A stretch of 64,000 nt of DNA, taken from the NCBI RefSeq assembly GCF_026213295.1, contig NC_079412.1, positions 12,800,408 to 12,864,407 of the forward strand. The letters run 5' to 3'. Shown in pieces: positions 44,251 through 56,352 of this stretch; within the stretch, counting starts at the first letter, position 1; each line of letters starts with the position of its first letter. Source of the stretch: Gadus chalcogrammus (taxonomy: Eukaryota > Chordata > Actinopteri > Gadiformes > Gadidae). The notes below the pieces were generated by a model. The model was not told where the DNA came from. It made no database searches and saw only the letters and a program-made list of their open reading frames with translations. A program made the position numbers and the translations under genes.

Positions 44251-45012
44251 CTTTTCCAAACTAAACACAGAACAGTCTGTTACACTTGTATAAACTTTAG
44301 AAAGAGACATCAGTATGACATTATCACCTGGCACTTAGCTGATGTCTCAAGAAAGCCTGTAGATGTCCTCACAAAACATAGATACATGGCCAGTTTCGCA
44401 AAATTATCAAATGGGGTCCCACCACCACTAATAGTATCGACCTTCAATGGGCTGCAAATTGGAGTGCTACATTTGCTATCACTTACGTCCAGCAGAATGC
44501 CGCCTCTGCATTCAGTGGCAAGAAACCTGAGGCACAATTATTGTAATGGACTGCACCTCAATTATTCAAACAATACTGCAGGCCCTTATATTATTAGATC
44601 CCATTTATTAGATAATAGATAAGTGATAACTACAGCAACTAAATGTGTATGTAATATTCACATGTGTGTACAAGTGATTCAATTAGGGCTCCTCTTTCAA
44701 ACGTTCTGCAATAATATTTACCTGGTTTCATGACTGCCTGGTCTTGGAAAGGTCCCAGGTTTTTCAGTTAGTTTGCTTTAAGTTGATTAAACAAACCTTT
44801 ACTGACGAGTATTTGCAATATAAAAGTTACATCAAAATAAATGATAGGAGGCTCACAGGTTATATCTGACACAGGAAAAGGGTCCACAGCAGAAAAAATG
44901 CTTTTACTCAGGCCATAATTGTTTCTGGCTCTCGATCCAATTGCAGGTGCATTGTTTGGCCTATGGCGATATTTGAGTTGGCTGGATACCGTTTGTTATT
45001 GAGCCTGGAACT

Positions 45013-45027
45013 CCAGCAGAGGGCGTT
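45013..45027 (+). promoter_or_regulatory. CTCF-like motif
   Basis: CCAGCAGAGGGCGTT is very close to the vertebrate CTCF core CCASYAGRGGGCRS. It lies between divergent RAB5IF and ZHX3, a typical insulator position. A weaker match, CAGCAAGGGGGCGAT, occurs at 46596-46610. Confidence 0.5.
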
Positions 45028-45632
45028 CTTTGTCAGAGCCGTTAATTAAAACATGTATTTAAATTCCGAACTGCCCATCTAACCGTTACTTACAAATCAC
45101 TGTTGTATAATTTGTTTCACTTATGTGTTTTACTTAATAATTATTATTTGATAATTACACGTGGCCTGTGTGCTTTTGCTTTCTGTGCAATTAAAGCCTA
45201 TGGTAAAATAAATTAGACTCCGTCCCTGTGTCGAGGTAAACCAATGTATTGTTTGCAGAAGTATTGATTTCTGTTATTGAGTGGTGAGAGGAAAACGGCG
45301 CTGACTAAACAGTTTTCAAAACAATATGGATATGTTTAATTAATATTCAGGCAATGACACCCTTGTAATTAGCCTATGGAAATAGAGCCATAGGCCTACA
45401 TCTAATTTGACATCGTAGGCCTATAAAACAGAACACGTATAAACCATCAACAGATAGCGCGCTCATTCTCACACCTTTAATACCTGAAAAAAATAAACAT
45501 ATGTAAAACTACGACAAAGAACCAACTCACAAGCTTGGTTGATTGGTGTGGAAAGTGGTTGTGGTATATTATTTGTGTCCAATTGCAGGCCTTGGATGAC
45601 AACTTCCGAACATAACTTAAATTCGTTTTTTG

Positions 45633-45633
<1 letters not shown>

Positions 45634-45711
<78 letters not shown>

Positions 45712-45728
45712 CGTGTGTGTGTGTGTGT
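45634..45728. repeat. (TG)n microsatellite
   Basis: About 47 TG units with one TC interruption near 45710. Confidence 0.97.
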
Positions 45729-45801
45729 GATTGTCTCTTTGTGTGGCGGGGGGGGAGTGGTGCGTGTGGGTGTGTGAATGTGTTTAGGGGAGGGCACGGA
45801 T

Positions 45802-45933
<132 letters not shown>

Positions 45934-47436
45934 GTCAGGGTCGGGGTCCTACAACAGTGCGCAGGGTTGGCTTTCAGGAAGTTACCTTGGGGGCAGGTAT
46001 GGTAGCCTGATTGCGAGTTAATTGAGGAAGATCTCGTATCTCCCATAGGTCATCCCAAACTTGACTACCGCCGTTCACTTTATTATTGTCATGCATGATG
46101 ATGGGATGCCTGTCTGACTCACTTGCTTCTCTCCACACACAGTGGAGCTCTCACGCCGACTCGAAGTCTCGACCGTCAGTGACGTTTGCATCACGTGTCT
46201 GTCTCTTCACTGGGTACGTACGTCGTATTTTCTTCCACTCTGCCTGCCTGATACCGAGAGCCATTCGAAATAAACAAGAGAAAGGGGCCATTGTGCGACC
46301 CTGCTCCAGTGTCACGCTCATCATCCATCGATTAAGAAGGGGGATATACACCTTAGTATAATACATAAACAAATACCAAGTAATGTATCTGTCTTGCTGA
46401 AACCGTATCATTTTTTTTTACTTTTCTACCGCTACCATAACAGTTTGGCTTGGACAAAGAGGTGAGTGGGGATTTTACCGTATGCTAAAAAGTGTTTGTC
46501 TACCTTTCCAAAGTTGCAGGAGCTATATTAGCCTACCTTTGCGGGCTGCGCTAAGCAGCGTTGGCCAGCTGCATGTCGCTTGCTTAAAATGGCGACAGCA
46601 AGGGGGCGATTAGTTTTGGGGGCTTGCCTTTGCTATCACTTTAAATCGGCTCGCGTGTTTGTGAAGATTGAATGTATTCGGGCTGTGAAGTTATTAAGGC
46701 TCTCTCCAACTTGAGCGCAGGATCAACATGCGCGCTACATTGTACGAGCTTTCATTTTGAGGAATGCATCAAGCGGCGCTCACAGAGGCGGCTCGTTTTT
46801 GTATCGTATGACAAATACCACTATCCATAAGTTTGTATGATTAACCTATACATGATGATAGGTGTGTGTATATGCCTAATACATATCCATACCCCTTGGA
46901 TTAAAAACCCCCGGTCAAAGGCTTCTGCGATACTCTGCGAAACAAGTTTGAAACAATCGCTTTGCATTCTTTTGTATTGTTTTTGTAAATGTTATAAAAA
47001 TGGTTATTGTTCAATTATCTGCCGATTATTATTTAGTTTTGCCTATCTGTCTTCATGTTGGCGTTACGTACGCAATACAGCCAAGGAGTACCGAGTGATC
47101 CTACTCCTAATTGTACTGACCTTTATAATATTTTGACAACTGTGTATGACTGATGTTAAAAGTCCGTTATGCTTTCCATAACACGTTTGTTTATTATGTT
47201 TATTTGGTAGACAAGGCTTATACATAGTTTTCCACAGTTAACATAATGTGAATGGATGCTTTGAGTTATTTATCATGTCAACTGTTTCACGAGTGTGACT
47301 TAAGGAAGCAAGCCAAAGTTTTAAAAACTACTCGTCTAATATCCTCACACAGAACATCAGCCTAATCATATTATCTATTCATCACTTATTTTCCCTCGGT
47401 TTAGGCAAATTAGCAGATTTGTGTTGCAGATTATTT

Positions 47437-47439
47437 TTT

Positions 47440-47480
<41 letters not shown>
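47437..47480. repeat. (TA)n(TG)n microsatellite
   Basis: Short TA tract running into about 15 TG units. Confidence 0.9.
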
Positions 47481-47482
<2 letters not shown>

Positions 47483-47639
47483 ACACATGTATATATGTGT
47501 TAAATAGCTTGCAGGCTGGATATCCCTTGCCCTGAAAATGGCAAGCAGATGGTCTTTCAATAGGTTTATCTTTATGCCCCCACAGCATTACATCCTGTTA
47601 TGATGTGGTGGCGTTGATCTGAACTGATGGCTGTTACGT

Positions 47640-48145
47640 CAACTGACTCAACCTTACTTTCTAGAGCTCTCTCCCGACTCAACCTTTACGTCCTAGAGAT
47701 CTCTTCCTACTCAAGCTTACTTCCTAGAGCCCTCAGCCTACTCATCCTTACTTCCTAGAGCCCCCCGCCTACTCATCCTTGCTTCCTAGAGCCCTCCCCC
47801 TACCCATCCTTGCCTCCTAAGGCCCTCTCTCTACTCAACCTTACTTTCCAGATCTTTTTTCCTACTCAACCATACTTCCTAGAGCTCTCTCCCTAATCAA
47901 CCTTACTTCCTAGAGCGATCTCCCTACTCAACCTTACCTCCTAGAGCTCTCTCCCTACTCAACCTTACCTCCTAGTTTTCTCTCCCTACTCAACCTTACT
48001 TCCTAGAGCTCTCGCCCTACTCAACCTTACCTCCTAGAGCTCTCGCCCTACTCAACCTTACTTCCTAGAGCAATCTCCCTACTCAACCTTACCTCCTAGA
48101 GCTCTCTCCCTACTCAACCTTACTTCCTAGAGCGATCCTCCTTGG
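47640..48145 (+). repeat. 31-bp minisatellite, ~16 units
   Basis: Tandem units of about 31 bp built on CTACTCAACCTTACTTCC followed by TAGAGCTCTCTCC. Units vary at the GAGCTCT/GAGCGATC position and at TTACTTCC/TTACCTCC. The array begins after a degenerate first unit near 47640 and ends at GAGCGATCCTCC near 48145. No coding. Confidence 0.92.
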
Positions 48146-49388
48146 ACCTTATGCTTTACACGTCCTCCATCATGCTCACGAGTGTTTTCACAAGCCTCTG
48201 ATTCATATTTGGTCTGCCACGTTATCGACAGAAAGGGGGGCCAGGGGATGGATTCATTGGCTAACTCAATTGTTTATTGTAGATCCCCATCTTGACCATG
48301 ATTTAGACTCAGGATGAACTTGCGTCTTAACCCCCGACCCCTTCATTTAAAAATTGGCGTGATAAACAAATAAATCAATAAGTGAATGAATTAATGTTTG
48401 CTGTTAGTCGGGCGGCCGACTATCCCCGCTGCATTAACATTTGGTGGTCAGTGGCTGCCTCTGATCTGGTGGCTGGTAAACAGCCTGTGATGTCAGCCAT
48501 TTTAGGTTGGAACAGCAAGGAGCATGGTGCTCCGCCATTTTTTTCTCCCCCTCCCTCCTCCCTCACCAATCCACTTTTAACGCCTGCGTTGCCAGTGGCC
48601 TCAGTAGTGCAGCCTCCTGCAACTCAGGCAGCCATCCGCACAGTGACCTGAGCGGGCTCCGCAGCAGATGGGGGGTGGGGTGGGGAGGGGGGTATGGGGG
48701 ATTGTGTAGCGGCACGGAGGTTGAGGTTAGACTCTGGTTGCTAGAGTTGGAGAAATGCAATTATCCCTCAGCCAGAAGAATACCAATTTCCGGTTGGTTG
48801 CAGGCTAAATATCAAAACAATTGCCTGGTCAGTAGATGTTTCCACTCTGGCGTTTAAAAAAAAAAAAGAAAAAGAGAAAATGCTCTAAAAGTGAACTTTA
48901 GACCGTGGCCTGTCAGATAGGAGCATGGCTGCTGTCGTGTGTCGTGGCTCCTGGAGATATCGTGTAGGACATCCATAAACAGGTTGGGTTGAGGTCTACA
49001 GATGGCAGAAAATAAACTGATGGCCCCGGCGGGTATCAGAATCACCTTTACTCTCTCGTTCTCCAGAGGGCCTCTGCTGAGGTTTGTGAACCGGCTTGGA
49101 GGGGCCAAGCAGGACACTGGCCACGGGCAGATGTGTGGACAAAGTGGAGCACTGTGAGGGAACAGGAAGAGACGCCATCGGCTTTGGCCAATCGCGCGGG
49201 ACGGTGGCAGTGACCACACCTAGCTGGGAGACATGAACGCCGCACGAGAGGCACTGAAATAGGAGCTGGGCAGGGACTCTCCAATCAGCACTCACTGTGC
49301 TGTGTGGAAAAACAAGCCCATCAAGAGCCTGGATGGGGTATGAGGTGTGTGCATGTGTGTGTGCACACATGCGTGTATGTGCGTGTTT

Positions 49389-49399
<11 letters not shown>

Positions 49400-49419
<20 letters not shown>

Positions 49420-49420
49420 G
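49400..49420. repeat. (TG)n poly(G) tract
   Basis: Interrupted TG repeats from about 49345 run into a G run of about 19 bases. Confidence 0.9.
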
Positions 49421-50016
49421 CTGCGCGCAGTGCCACGCTCGCTTGTGCTTTAGAGAAATGAGCTGGTGGGAGAGAGGGGGTAGGAGGTGGTTGCCATGGG
49501 GACAGTAACACACCAGTGGCGCTGCCGACCTGTCTCGCTGGGCCCAACTTGCTCAGAGGGGAGTGGAAAGGGGGGGAGGAGGGGGGGTTGAGGTGCTGTG
49601 CTGTGGGGGAGAGGAAGCAGAAGAATTGGATAAGTTGGAACACAAAAAAACGGCCGTTTCTCACACCGTACCCGTACCATTTGTGGAAGACTGATGCACG
49701 TCGTTCGGACGTCAGAACAGCCAGAAGGATCGTGATTCAGGATCTACAAAGAGTCTTGTTGTGGGTGCGTTCAGGTAGACTCTGAACAAGCTAGACTAAT
49801 CGGCAGGCCCTCCGGATGTGTGTGTGTGTGTGTTTCAGGGAGAGGGAGTGACTATGAAGGCTATTATTGGCCTCGCACACAGAGGATATAGCCTCGGCCG
49901 AGACTAAAGTCAGGCCAAGGGATGAAGGAAGGTGGAGCGCTGGCAATTCAGGGACATTGCTTGGACATGATTTCAAAACAGGACTTAGCTATTCTGTTTG
50001 GATGTCATTGAGGCTT

Positions 50017-50019
<3 letters not shown>

Positions 50020-50052
<33 letters not shown>

Positions 50053-50245
50053 CTTCGCTGTCTCTGTCTCTGTCTCATACACAGTAAAAAATGGCCGCCA
50101 CAGTGCTTCGGTAAACAAGCCTCACACAGGCATGCAAGTACCCACCCCCGCACGCCACACACACGCACACACACACACACACACACACAAACACATACAT
50201 AGACAAACATGAATGTACGAACACACACACACACTCAATGTCTCC
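50020..50245. repeat. (CT)n and (CA)n microsatellites
   Basis: A CT tract at 50020-50052 and CA tracts at about 50157-50190 and 50220-50235. Confidence 0.9.
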
Positions 50246-50969
50246 CCCTTTATTCACAGGAAACCCGCGTTTGCAAGCTCTGACGCATTTAACAGGCGTG
50301 CAGAAGCTCTGTTGCCATATGGTCAGTGAAAGCGTAATATTTCTGACCTTAATTCGGCTTGGGCTATTGCCGTCACACTAAGGAGCCAAAGACTCTCTCA
50401 AACGCCCGGTGTTGTTGCATCAAGCCTAACCCACCTCAAAGGCCTTATTTTTTATTATGATTATGAAGTCCTTCACAATTGCCCAACTTATTTTTCTCAG
50501 CCTCTGCGTCTTGTCGTCCTCTTTTCGACACGTTTCGCTCGTCACCGCTTCTGTTGTTCTGAGGGATGCGTAACTTTTCCCTAACTTTTTTGAAATATTT
50601 TTTTAAGCTTTTATTCACATGAGGAGCTCTATGGGGTGGGGATCCTTAGCGTAGGCGTTGGGAAGCGGTTACAGTTAACAGTTACATTCCCCCCCCCACC
50701 CACCCAACCCCGTTGTCGTCGTCTTGAATACCACGACTACTGCTCGGGCTTATCCAGATGTCCGCAAGGAGAACACCGTAGACGGCGCCAATGTAGATTG
50801 CGTTCAGGGTGGGTATTCCTCGTGCTAGCGGTGGCGACATGCGTGGCGCTATTTAAACGTGGTCACCCGTGCACACATTTGTAGCCCAGGCGTTGAAGCC
50901 CTCAGCACTCGGGTCGTGTCCAGTGGCTAGAGAGCCCGGCTGGAACATTCCAGACTTCGCAGTGCAGCG

Positions 50970-51020
50970 AAGGAAGGGAGGGGGGAGGGAGGGAGGCAGG
51001 GAGGGAGGGAGGGAGGGAGC
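50970..51020. repeat. (GGGA)n repeat
   Basis: Tandem GGGA units with two interruptions. Confidence 0.9.
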
Positions 51021-51225
51021 GTGGAGCATTGGGGGAACGACTCTGATTGTAGTGCAGAGCAAGAGTTGTGTGTTGTAGAGCGGGGGTTGGTAGGGAGGGT
51101 GGTATCAGAAAATTCCTTGCAGAAACACCTCAGTGCTTCCTCCGCGACTGTTAACACCCCTTCTTTCTCTGCCTCCCTCTCTTCCTCCCTCGCTCTGGTC
51201 TCACCCCAACGCGGCTGCCCATCCC

Positions 51226-51329
<104 letters not shown>

Positions 51330-53267
51330 TGTGTGTCATCCCCCTACCCCACCCTGCAGACCCACGTGATGGATGGCTGGGACTGCCCACCCATAAGCCT
51401 TTGTGTTTTGGTCATGTGACCAGCCTGCCTTGGCAGAGCTGTGCCCCCTGATGCAGAACTGAATGGCAGGGGGTGTAGGAGGGGAGCACAACAGCCCGAG
51501 CCAAGGGCAGTTACTCTCCCTGGGGGGTGAGGAGGGGGAACATGGGGCATCACGTTCCCCTTCACAGTGGCCAACTCAGTTTGCCTGTTAACCCCTCGCA
51601 CGCCCACGGCACACACAGAGCTCTACCGTTGGCGACAGAAAAGCTGCAGAAAGATGTTGCTCAGCAGTGTTTTCAGGGTTCAGACAACCGCCGCCAATGA
51701 CGACCAATGTCGAAATGGGGTTCTGTCACTTTGTGGCGTTTTTTGTTTCACAACTTCTGCAACGCGGTTTAGCCGGGCTGCGGGCCTGCTTCGGTACCGT
51801 CAGAACTCTTATCAGCGCTCCAGGAGAAACTCCGGATGCTAGCGTCGCCTCGGCGGTGTCACTGGGCGTCGGACTCAATCCAGTGGCGCGAGGGGTTAAC
51901 TGAGCTAATGCACCGTGACCTTTCTCTGGCGAGGCTCGCCTGCATGTGGGCGTGCACCAAAGTGGGAGCGGGAAGGCAGCGGAGCGGGGCCCGGAGCTGG
52001 GTGGAACAAGAACTGGGTTACTGCGAGATGGCGTTGACCTATATCACTCATCGCACAGGCGATGGCGAAGCTTTGGCGAGAGCTGAGCCTCGGCCAGATT
52101 ATCTAGGCTAGACGTAAGCAAAGCAGTCTGACTCGTGTTGGGGAATGGTCGTGCTGGATCACGCTGTGCCGGTACTGTGTGGTCGGTCGTCATCGTCGTT
52201 GTTGTTGTTGTTGATGTGGCCGCTGAAGTTACGCAGGCATCAAGGTATTCCAGGAAAGCAGAGGTTAGACCAGCAGGCGTTGGAGGCTCAGCGTCAGCCG
52301 GGTGCGGTATCATTGCCCTGCGCTTCCAACGCCACCGTATTAAGGTCTTCGCAAGCAGTGTTGGTGGTTGGAGAAGGGTGGGGTGGCTGAGGGGAGGAGA
52401 GGGTTGGGGAGGGGGGGGGGGGGGTGTTCTACTCCACACAGGAAGCGGCACCATTTTGTGTGGCGGAGGCAAGGGATTCGGGGTAAAGGTGACTCACGCC
52501 GGCTCTGATTCTGATCATTCCAGACCGCGTGCTCACCCACACCTCAACGTCGTAATTAGTGGTCAGCTTTTTAAAGTCACACCTTCTCAGGACGCCCGTT
52601 CACCTGAACCAGACGAGTTGGCTGGCTCTCTCTCTCTCTCGCCACCGTCTTCTCATGAAGCCAGTGTTCCGGTTGCAAAACATGGCGAGTATTTTTACTA
52701 TGTGGAACCGGGGAGGTTTGCATAAAATAGAATGATGGTGAGCCTCCGCTGTGGGGGTGTGTTTGAACGAGGGGAAGTGAGAGAGGGAAGGAGTCATGGG
52801 GGAGGGGTAGGAAAGGGGTAGACAGGAGCTCTCCCAAAAAGCCTTTAGTGAGGGAGCAGGCTGAGCTTGAATACCCTCATAAAAGAGATAGCCGTGAGTT
52901 TCTCGGACCGGGGAGGTGAGGAGAAAGAAGTTTTTTTTTTATTGGAGAGGAGCAAGCGGTGCTGAGACTACGGGGGGTTCAAGTGGCCTCTGGACCTTAC
53001 ACACATATTTTTTTTTGAAAGGGGCGGAGCGGGGGGGGGGTGTATTTAACCTAAAGGACAGAAAGTTGTGTGAGTGCTTGAGTGCTGCTCCGCTGGGAAA
53101 GCATAGGGTAGGGCACGTCTCTTGTTGTTTGACGCTCCGATCATCTCTTCTCCTGTGTTCACAACTTTACCTTGTATGTCGGCGTGTATGTAGGAATCCA
53201 GCCTTACAGGTGTGGGCTAACGCTGTGCTGCTGTAGGACTCTGACATTTTCCTGCTTTTGTTTCCAG

Positions 53268-53440
53268 TTCTCCTTTGAAGTTGTACTGAGGACCACGAAG
53301 GGGGCCGGCCTCCGAGAGCTATGGACATTGTCCAGAGTCCCCCCCCCCCCATGGCTGGCCCATAGGCAACCGGGAAGCAACCAGCTAGCGCGTCACCCTC
53401 CGCTCACAGCGACCAAACCAGCCCCCGACCCGCCGTCGCC
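53268..53440 (+). other. Probable zhx3 5' UTR of first coding exon
   Basis: The pyrimidine-rich CTGCTTTTGTTTCCAG ending at 53267-53268 is a good splice acceptor, and the sequence from there to the start codon has no upstream ATG in a strong context in frame. This suggests that one or more non-coding exons lie upstream, as in mammalian ZHX genes. Confidence 0.5.
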
Positions 53441-56313
53441 ATGGCGAGCAAGAGGAAGTCCACCGTCCCGTGCATGATCCCCACCAAGCGCGTGCACCTC
53501 CGGGAGGAGCTGGAGCAAGAGCCCCCCGTCCTGGTCCGTCAGGCCTGGGGCTCCGCGGGGGGCCGGCACAGCCCCCTAGACCACGGGGGGGAGGGCGGCA
53601 AGCAGGAGGTGGGGGAAGGGGCCGGCACCTACACCTGCAGGCCCTGTAACTTTGAGACCCACGACCTGAACCTCTTCCTGGACCACGTCTACAGCGGGCA
53701 CCCGGACTTCCGCGCCGACCCCAGCTTCCTGTGTGTGGACTGCGGCGCGTCGGCGCCGAAGTTCGAGGGGCTGGCGCTCCACAACGCCCGCGTCCACCCC
53801 AGCACGATGAACACCACCCTGCAGCTGCGGAGGAGGGAGCGCCGGGTGGTGGTGGAGCAGAGCCTGGTGGTCGAGCCGGACGCGGCGAGGGACTCTGAGA
53901 TCTCCATCACCAAGACCCCCATCATGAGGAGGCTGAAGGGGAGGTCCGAGGCCAAGCGGATCGTGGTGTCCCACGCGGGCTCGGACGACTCCTCCTCCTC
54001 GGACACCGTCACCGTCTCGTCCTCGAGGCTGGTGGAGAGGAAAGACACTCCGACCGTGACGGTCACCCACGTCCCCACCATCGTTCACAACGGCGTCACC
54101 AAGGTGTCCCTGCCCTCGGCCATCCAGATAGTCAACGGCTCGGGGTCGCTGCCCATGCTGAAGACGGCCATCACGCAGGTCGGTCTCCATACCCTACCTC
54201 CCTTCATGGGACCTTTTCTCTCCTTGCGTTGATTTAAAGATTTAAAACGGCCCTTTCACCGACTCTCTTTTGAAGGTGGTGTCAGTGGTGCAGAACAGAA
54301 CCTTTCACCAGTCTTCCCCCATCACGGTGTCTTCGGGCTCGTCCAACTCTTCCTCGGCTTCTTCTAAAAACCTACCCAAGGTGTCCCCGTTGTTCTCAAC
54401 TTGTTTTTAAATGTGTGACTCGATTTTTCTCTATTAATCATTTTAATGATTACGATGATTGACGATGTGTTAATGTTTTTTGCTAAATGATGAGTAGTTG
54501 TCTCTTAATGTGTTCCTCTATTCAAACCGTTTGTCAAACAACAATGTTTATTTGACTATGTATGATCGTCATCTCATGGTTATTTTCCCCCCTGACTTTG
54601 TGTCCAGGTCATGATTCCTCTGAGCAGCATCCCCACCTACAGCGCCTCCATGGACTCCTCGCCCTACCTCAAGACCTCCTTCAGCAAGTTCTCGTACCCC
54701 ACCAAGGCGGAGCTCTGCTACCTGACCGTGGTCACCAAGTTCCCGGAGGAGCAGATCAAGATCTGGTTCACCGCCCAGCGGCTGAAGCAAGGCATCAGCT
54801 GGTCCCCCGAGGAGATCGAGGACGCCAGGAGGAAGATGTTCAACACCATCATACAGACGGCGCCCTCCGGCTCCAACCACCAGCGGCAGACCTCCAACCA
54901 GCACACCATCACCGTCCTGCCCGCCACGGGGATCCCCCACATCCTGCAGGGCTCCCTGGTCAGCCAGGGCGGCGTGATCGTCACCCAGCCCGTCATGGCA
55001 AACGGTTTCCAAGTCAGCGGCCCGCCCATATCCCTGGCGGTGACGCCCAAGCCCCAGGCGACGGCCCGGCCCATGATGCAGGCCCGGCCCGCGGCCGCCC
55101 TAGTGGCGGACAAGGGGATCAGCATGGTGGTGGGGACGGTGGGGAGCAGCAGTAACGGGAGCAACGTGATCATCAACAGCAGTAGGACCCTCGTAGGGGG
55201 AGCTACCAGTATTATCAGCAGTTTCAGCGGGAGTAACGGGATCCGTAGCAGCACCGCCGCGAGCGGTCAGGCGAGCGTCATCAACCTGAGCCTCGGCAAC
55301 AGCAACCACGGCAACACCAACGGCAAGATCAACATCGTCAACGGCAAAGTGAGCCGTGCCGCTGTCGACGCGATCAACGGCAAGAGCAACGGTGCCGTCG
55401 ACTCGGCCAAAAGCAGCAGCAACAGCGGGGGCGGCGACATTAAGAAGGTTCAGGTTATCCAAGCCAGTGCTGTCAAGAGCGCCGCTGCAAACAGGCCGAG
55501 CACTGATGTCAAAAACCCCGCGGACAGCAAGGGCGCCGACGGCGGCAACAGCGGCGCAAACAAATGCATCGCCAGCGCGATCGTCGCCCCGACGAGCGTC
55601 TCCATGCAGGCGGTCTCCACGGCGACCGGCTCCCCCTCGGCCCTAAAAGCGGAGGCCGCCTCCTCCTCCCCGGCCTCCAAGTCCGCCTCCCCCTCCCCCG
55701 CCTTCCACCCGAGCGGCGCGCCGGGCTCCCGCACGCCCAACGCCCTGCTGGACGCCAGCTGCAGCAAGGCCAAGAAGTCCCAGGAGCAGCTGAACGCGCT
55801 GAAGGACAGCTTCGTGGTCAACCAGTTCCCCGACAACGACGAGGTGGACCGGCTCATCTCGCTGACCGGCCTCACGGTTCGAGAGGTGCGAAAGTGGTTC
55901 AGCGACCGCCGCTACCACTTCCGCAACCTCAAGGGGTCCCGCACCAGCGCGGGGGCAGGAGGAGGAGGAGGGGACGGCGGCGGTAAGAAGGGGGGTACAC
56001 CCGGAGCTGGGGGCGCGGCGGGCGGGGGCGGGGGCGGCGGCGGCGGCGGTGACTTGGACGTTCCCGATGGCAACGCCGGCGCCAGAACCCCCCAGCAGGC
56101 CTCGGCACCGCTGAGCCCCAGTCCCTCGCAGACCCCCACGTCCCCCACCACGCCGTCCCGCCGGACCCCCAGACCGCCCTCTCCAGACTTCACCGCCATT
56201 CGCTACAAAGAGCGAGAGCCTCACCAGGTGAGAGATGTTGTCTGTGTCGCATTGCAGAACAGGAAGAACAGGAATGTAAAACGTTTGTATACCAAACAAA
56301 TCATTTTATGTAT

Positions 56314-56352
<39 letters not shown>

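Noticed and set aside
44098..44622. 174-codon plus-strand frame upstream of RAB5IF
   Set aside because: No domain, repeat or family resemblance, weak codon bias, no splice context; likely chance.
48996..49664. 222-codon minus-strand Pro/His-rich frame
   Set aside because: Simple-sequence translation over CA and C tracts, with no recognisable protein.
53576..54190. Long minus-strand frames over zhx3 exon 1, and others over 55643-56299 and 56572-57018
   Set aside because: Shadows of the GC-rich zhx3 coding sequence; the plus strand has the recognised fingers and homeodomains.
54381..54410. Read-through of zhx3 exon 2 to an early stop
   Set aside because: The AAG|GTGTCC donor and the next exon starting VMIPLSS join in phase and match the human protein. 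A read-through isoform cannot be excluded.
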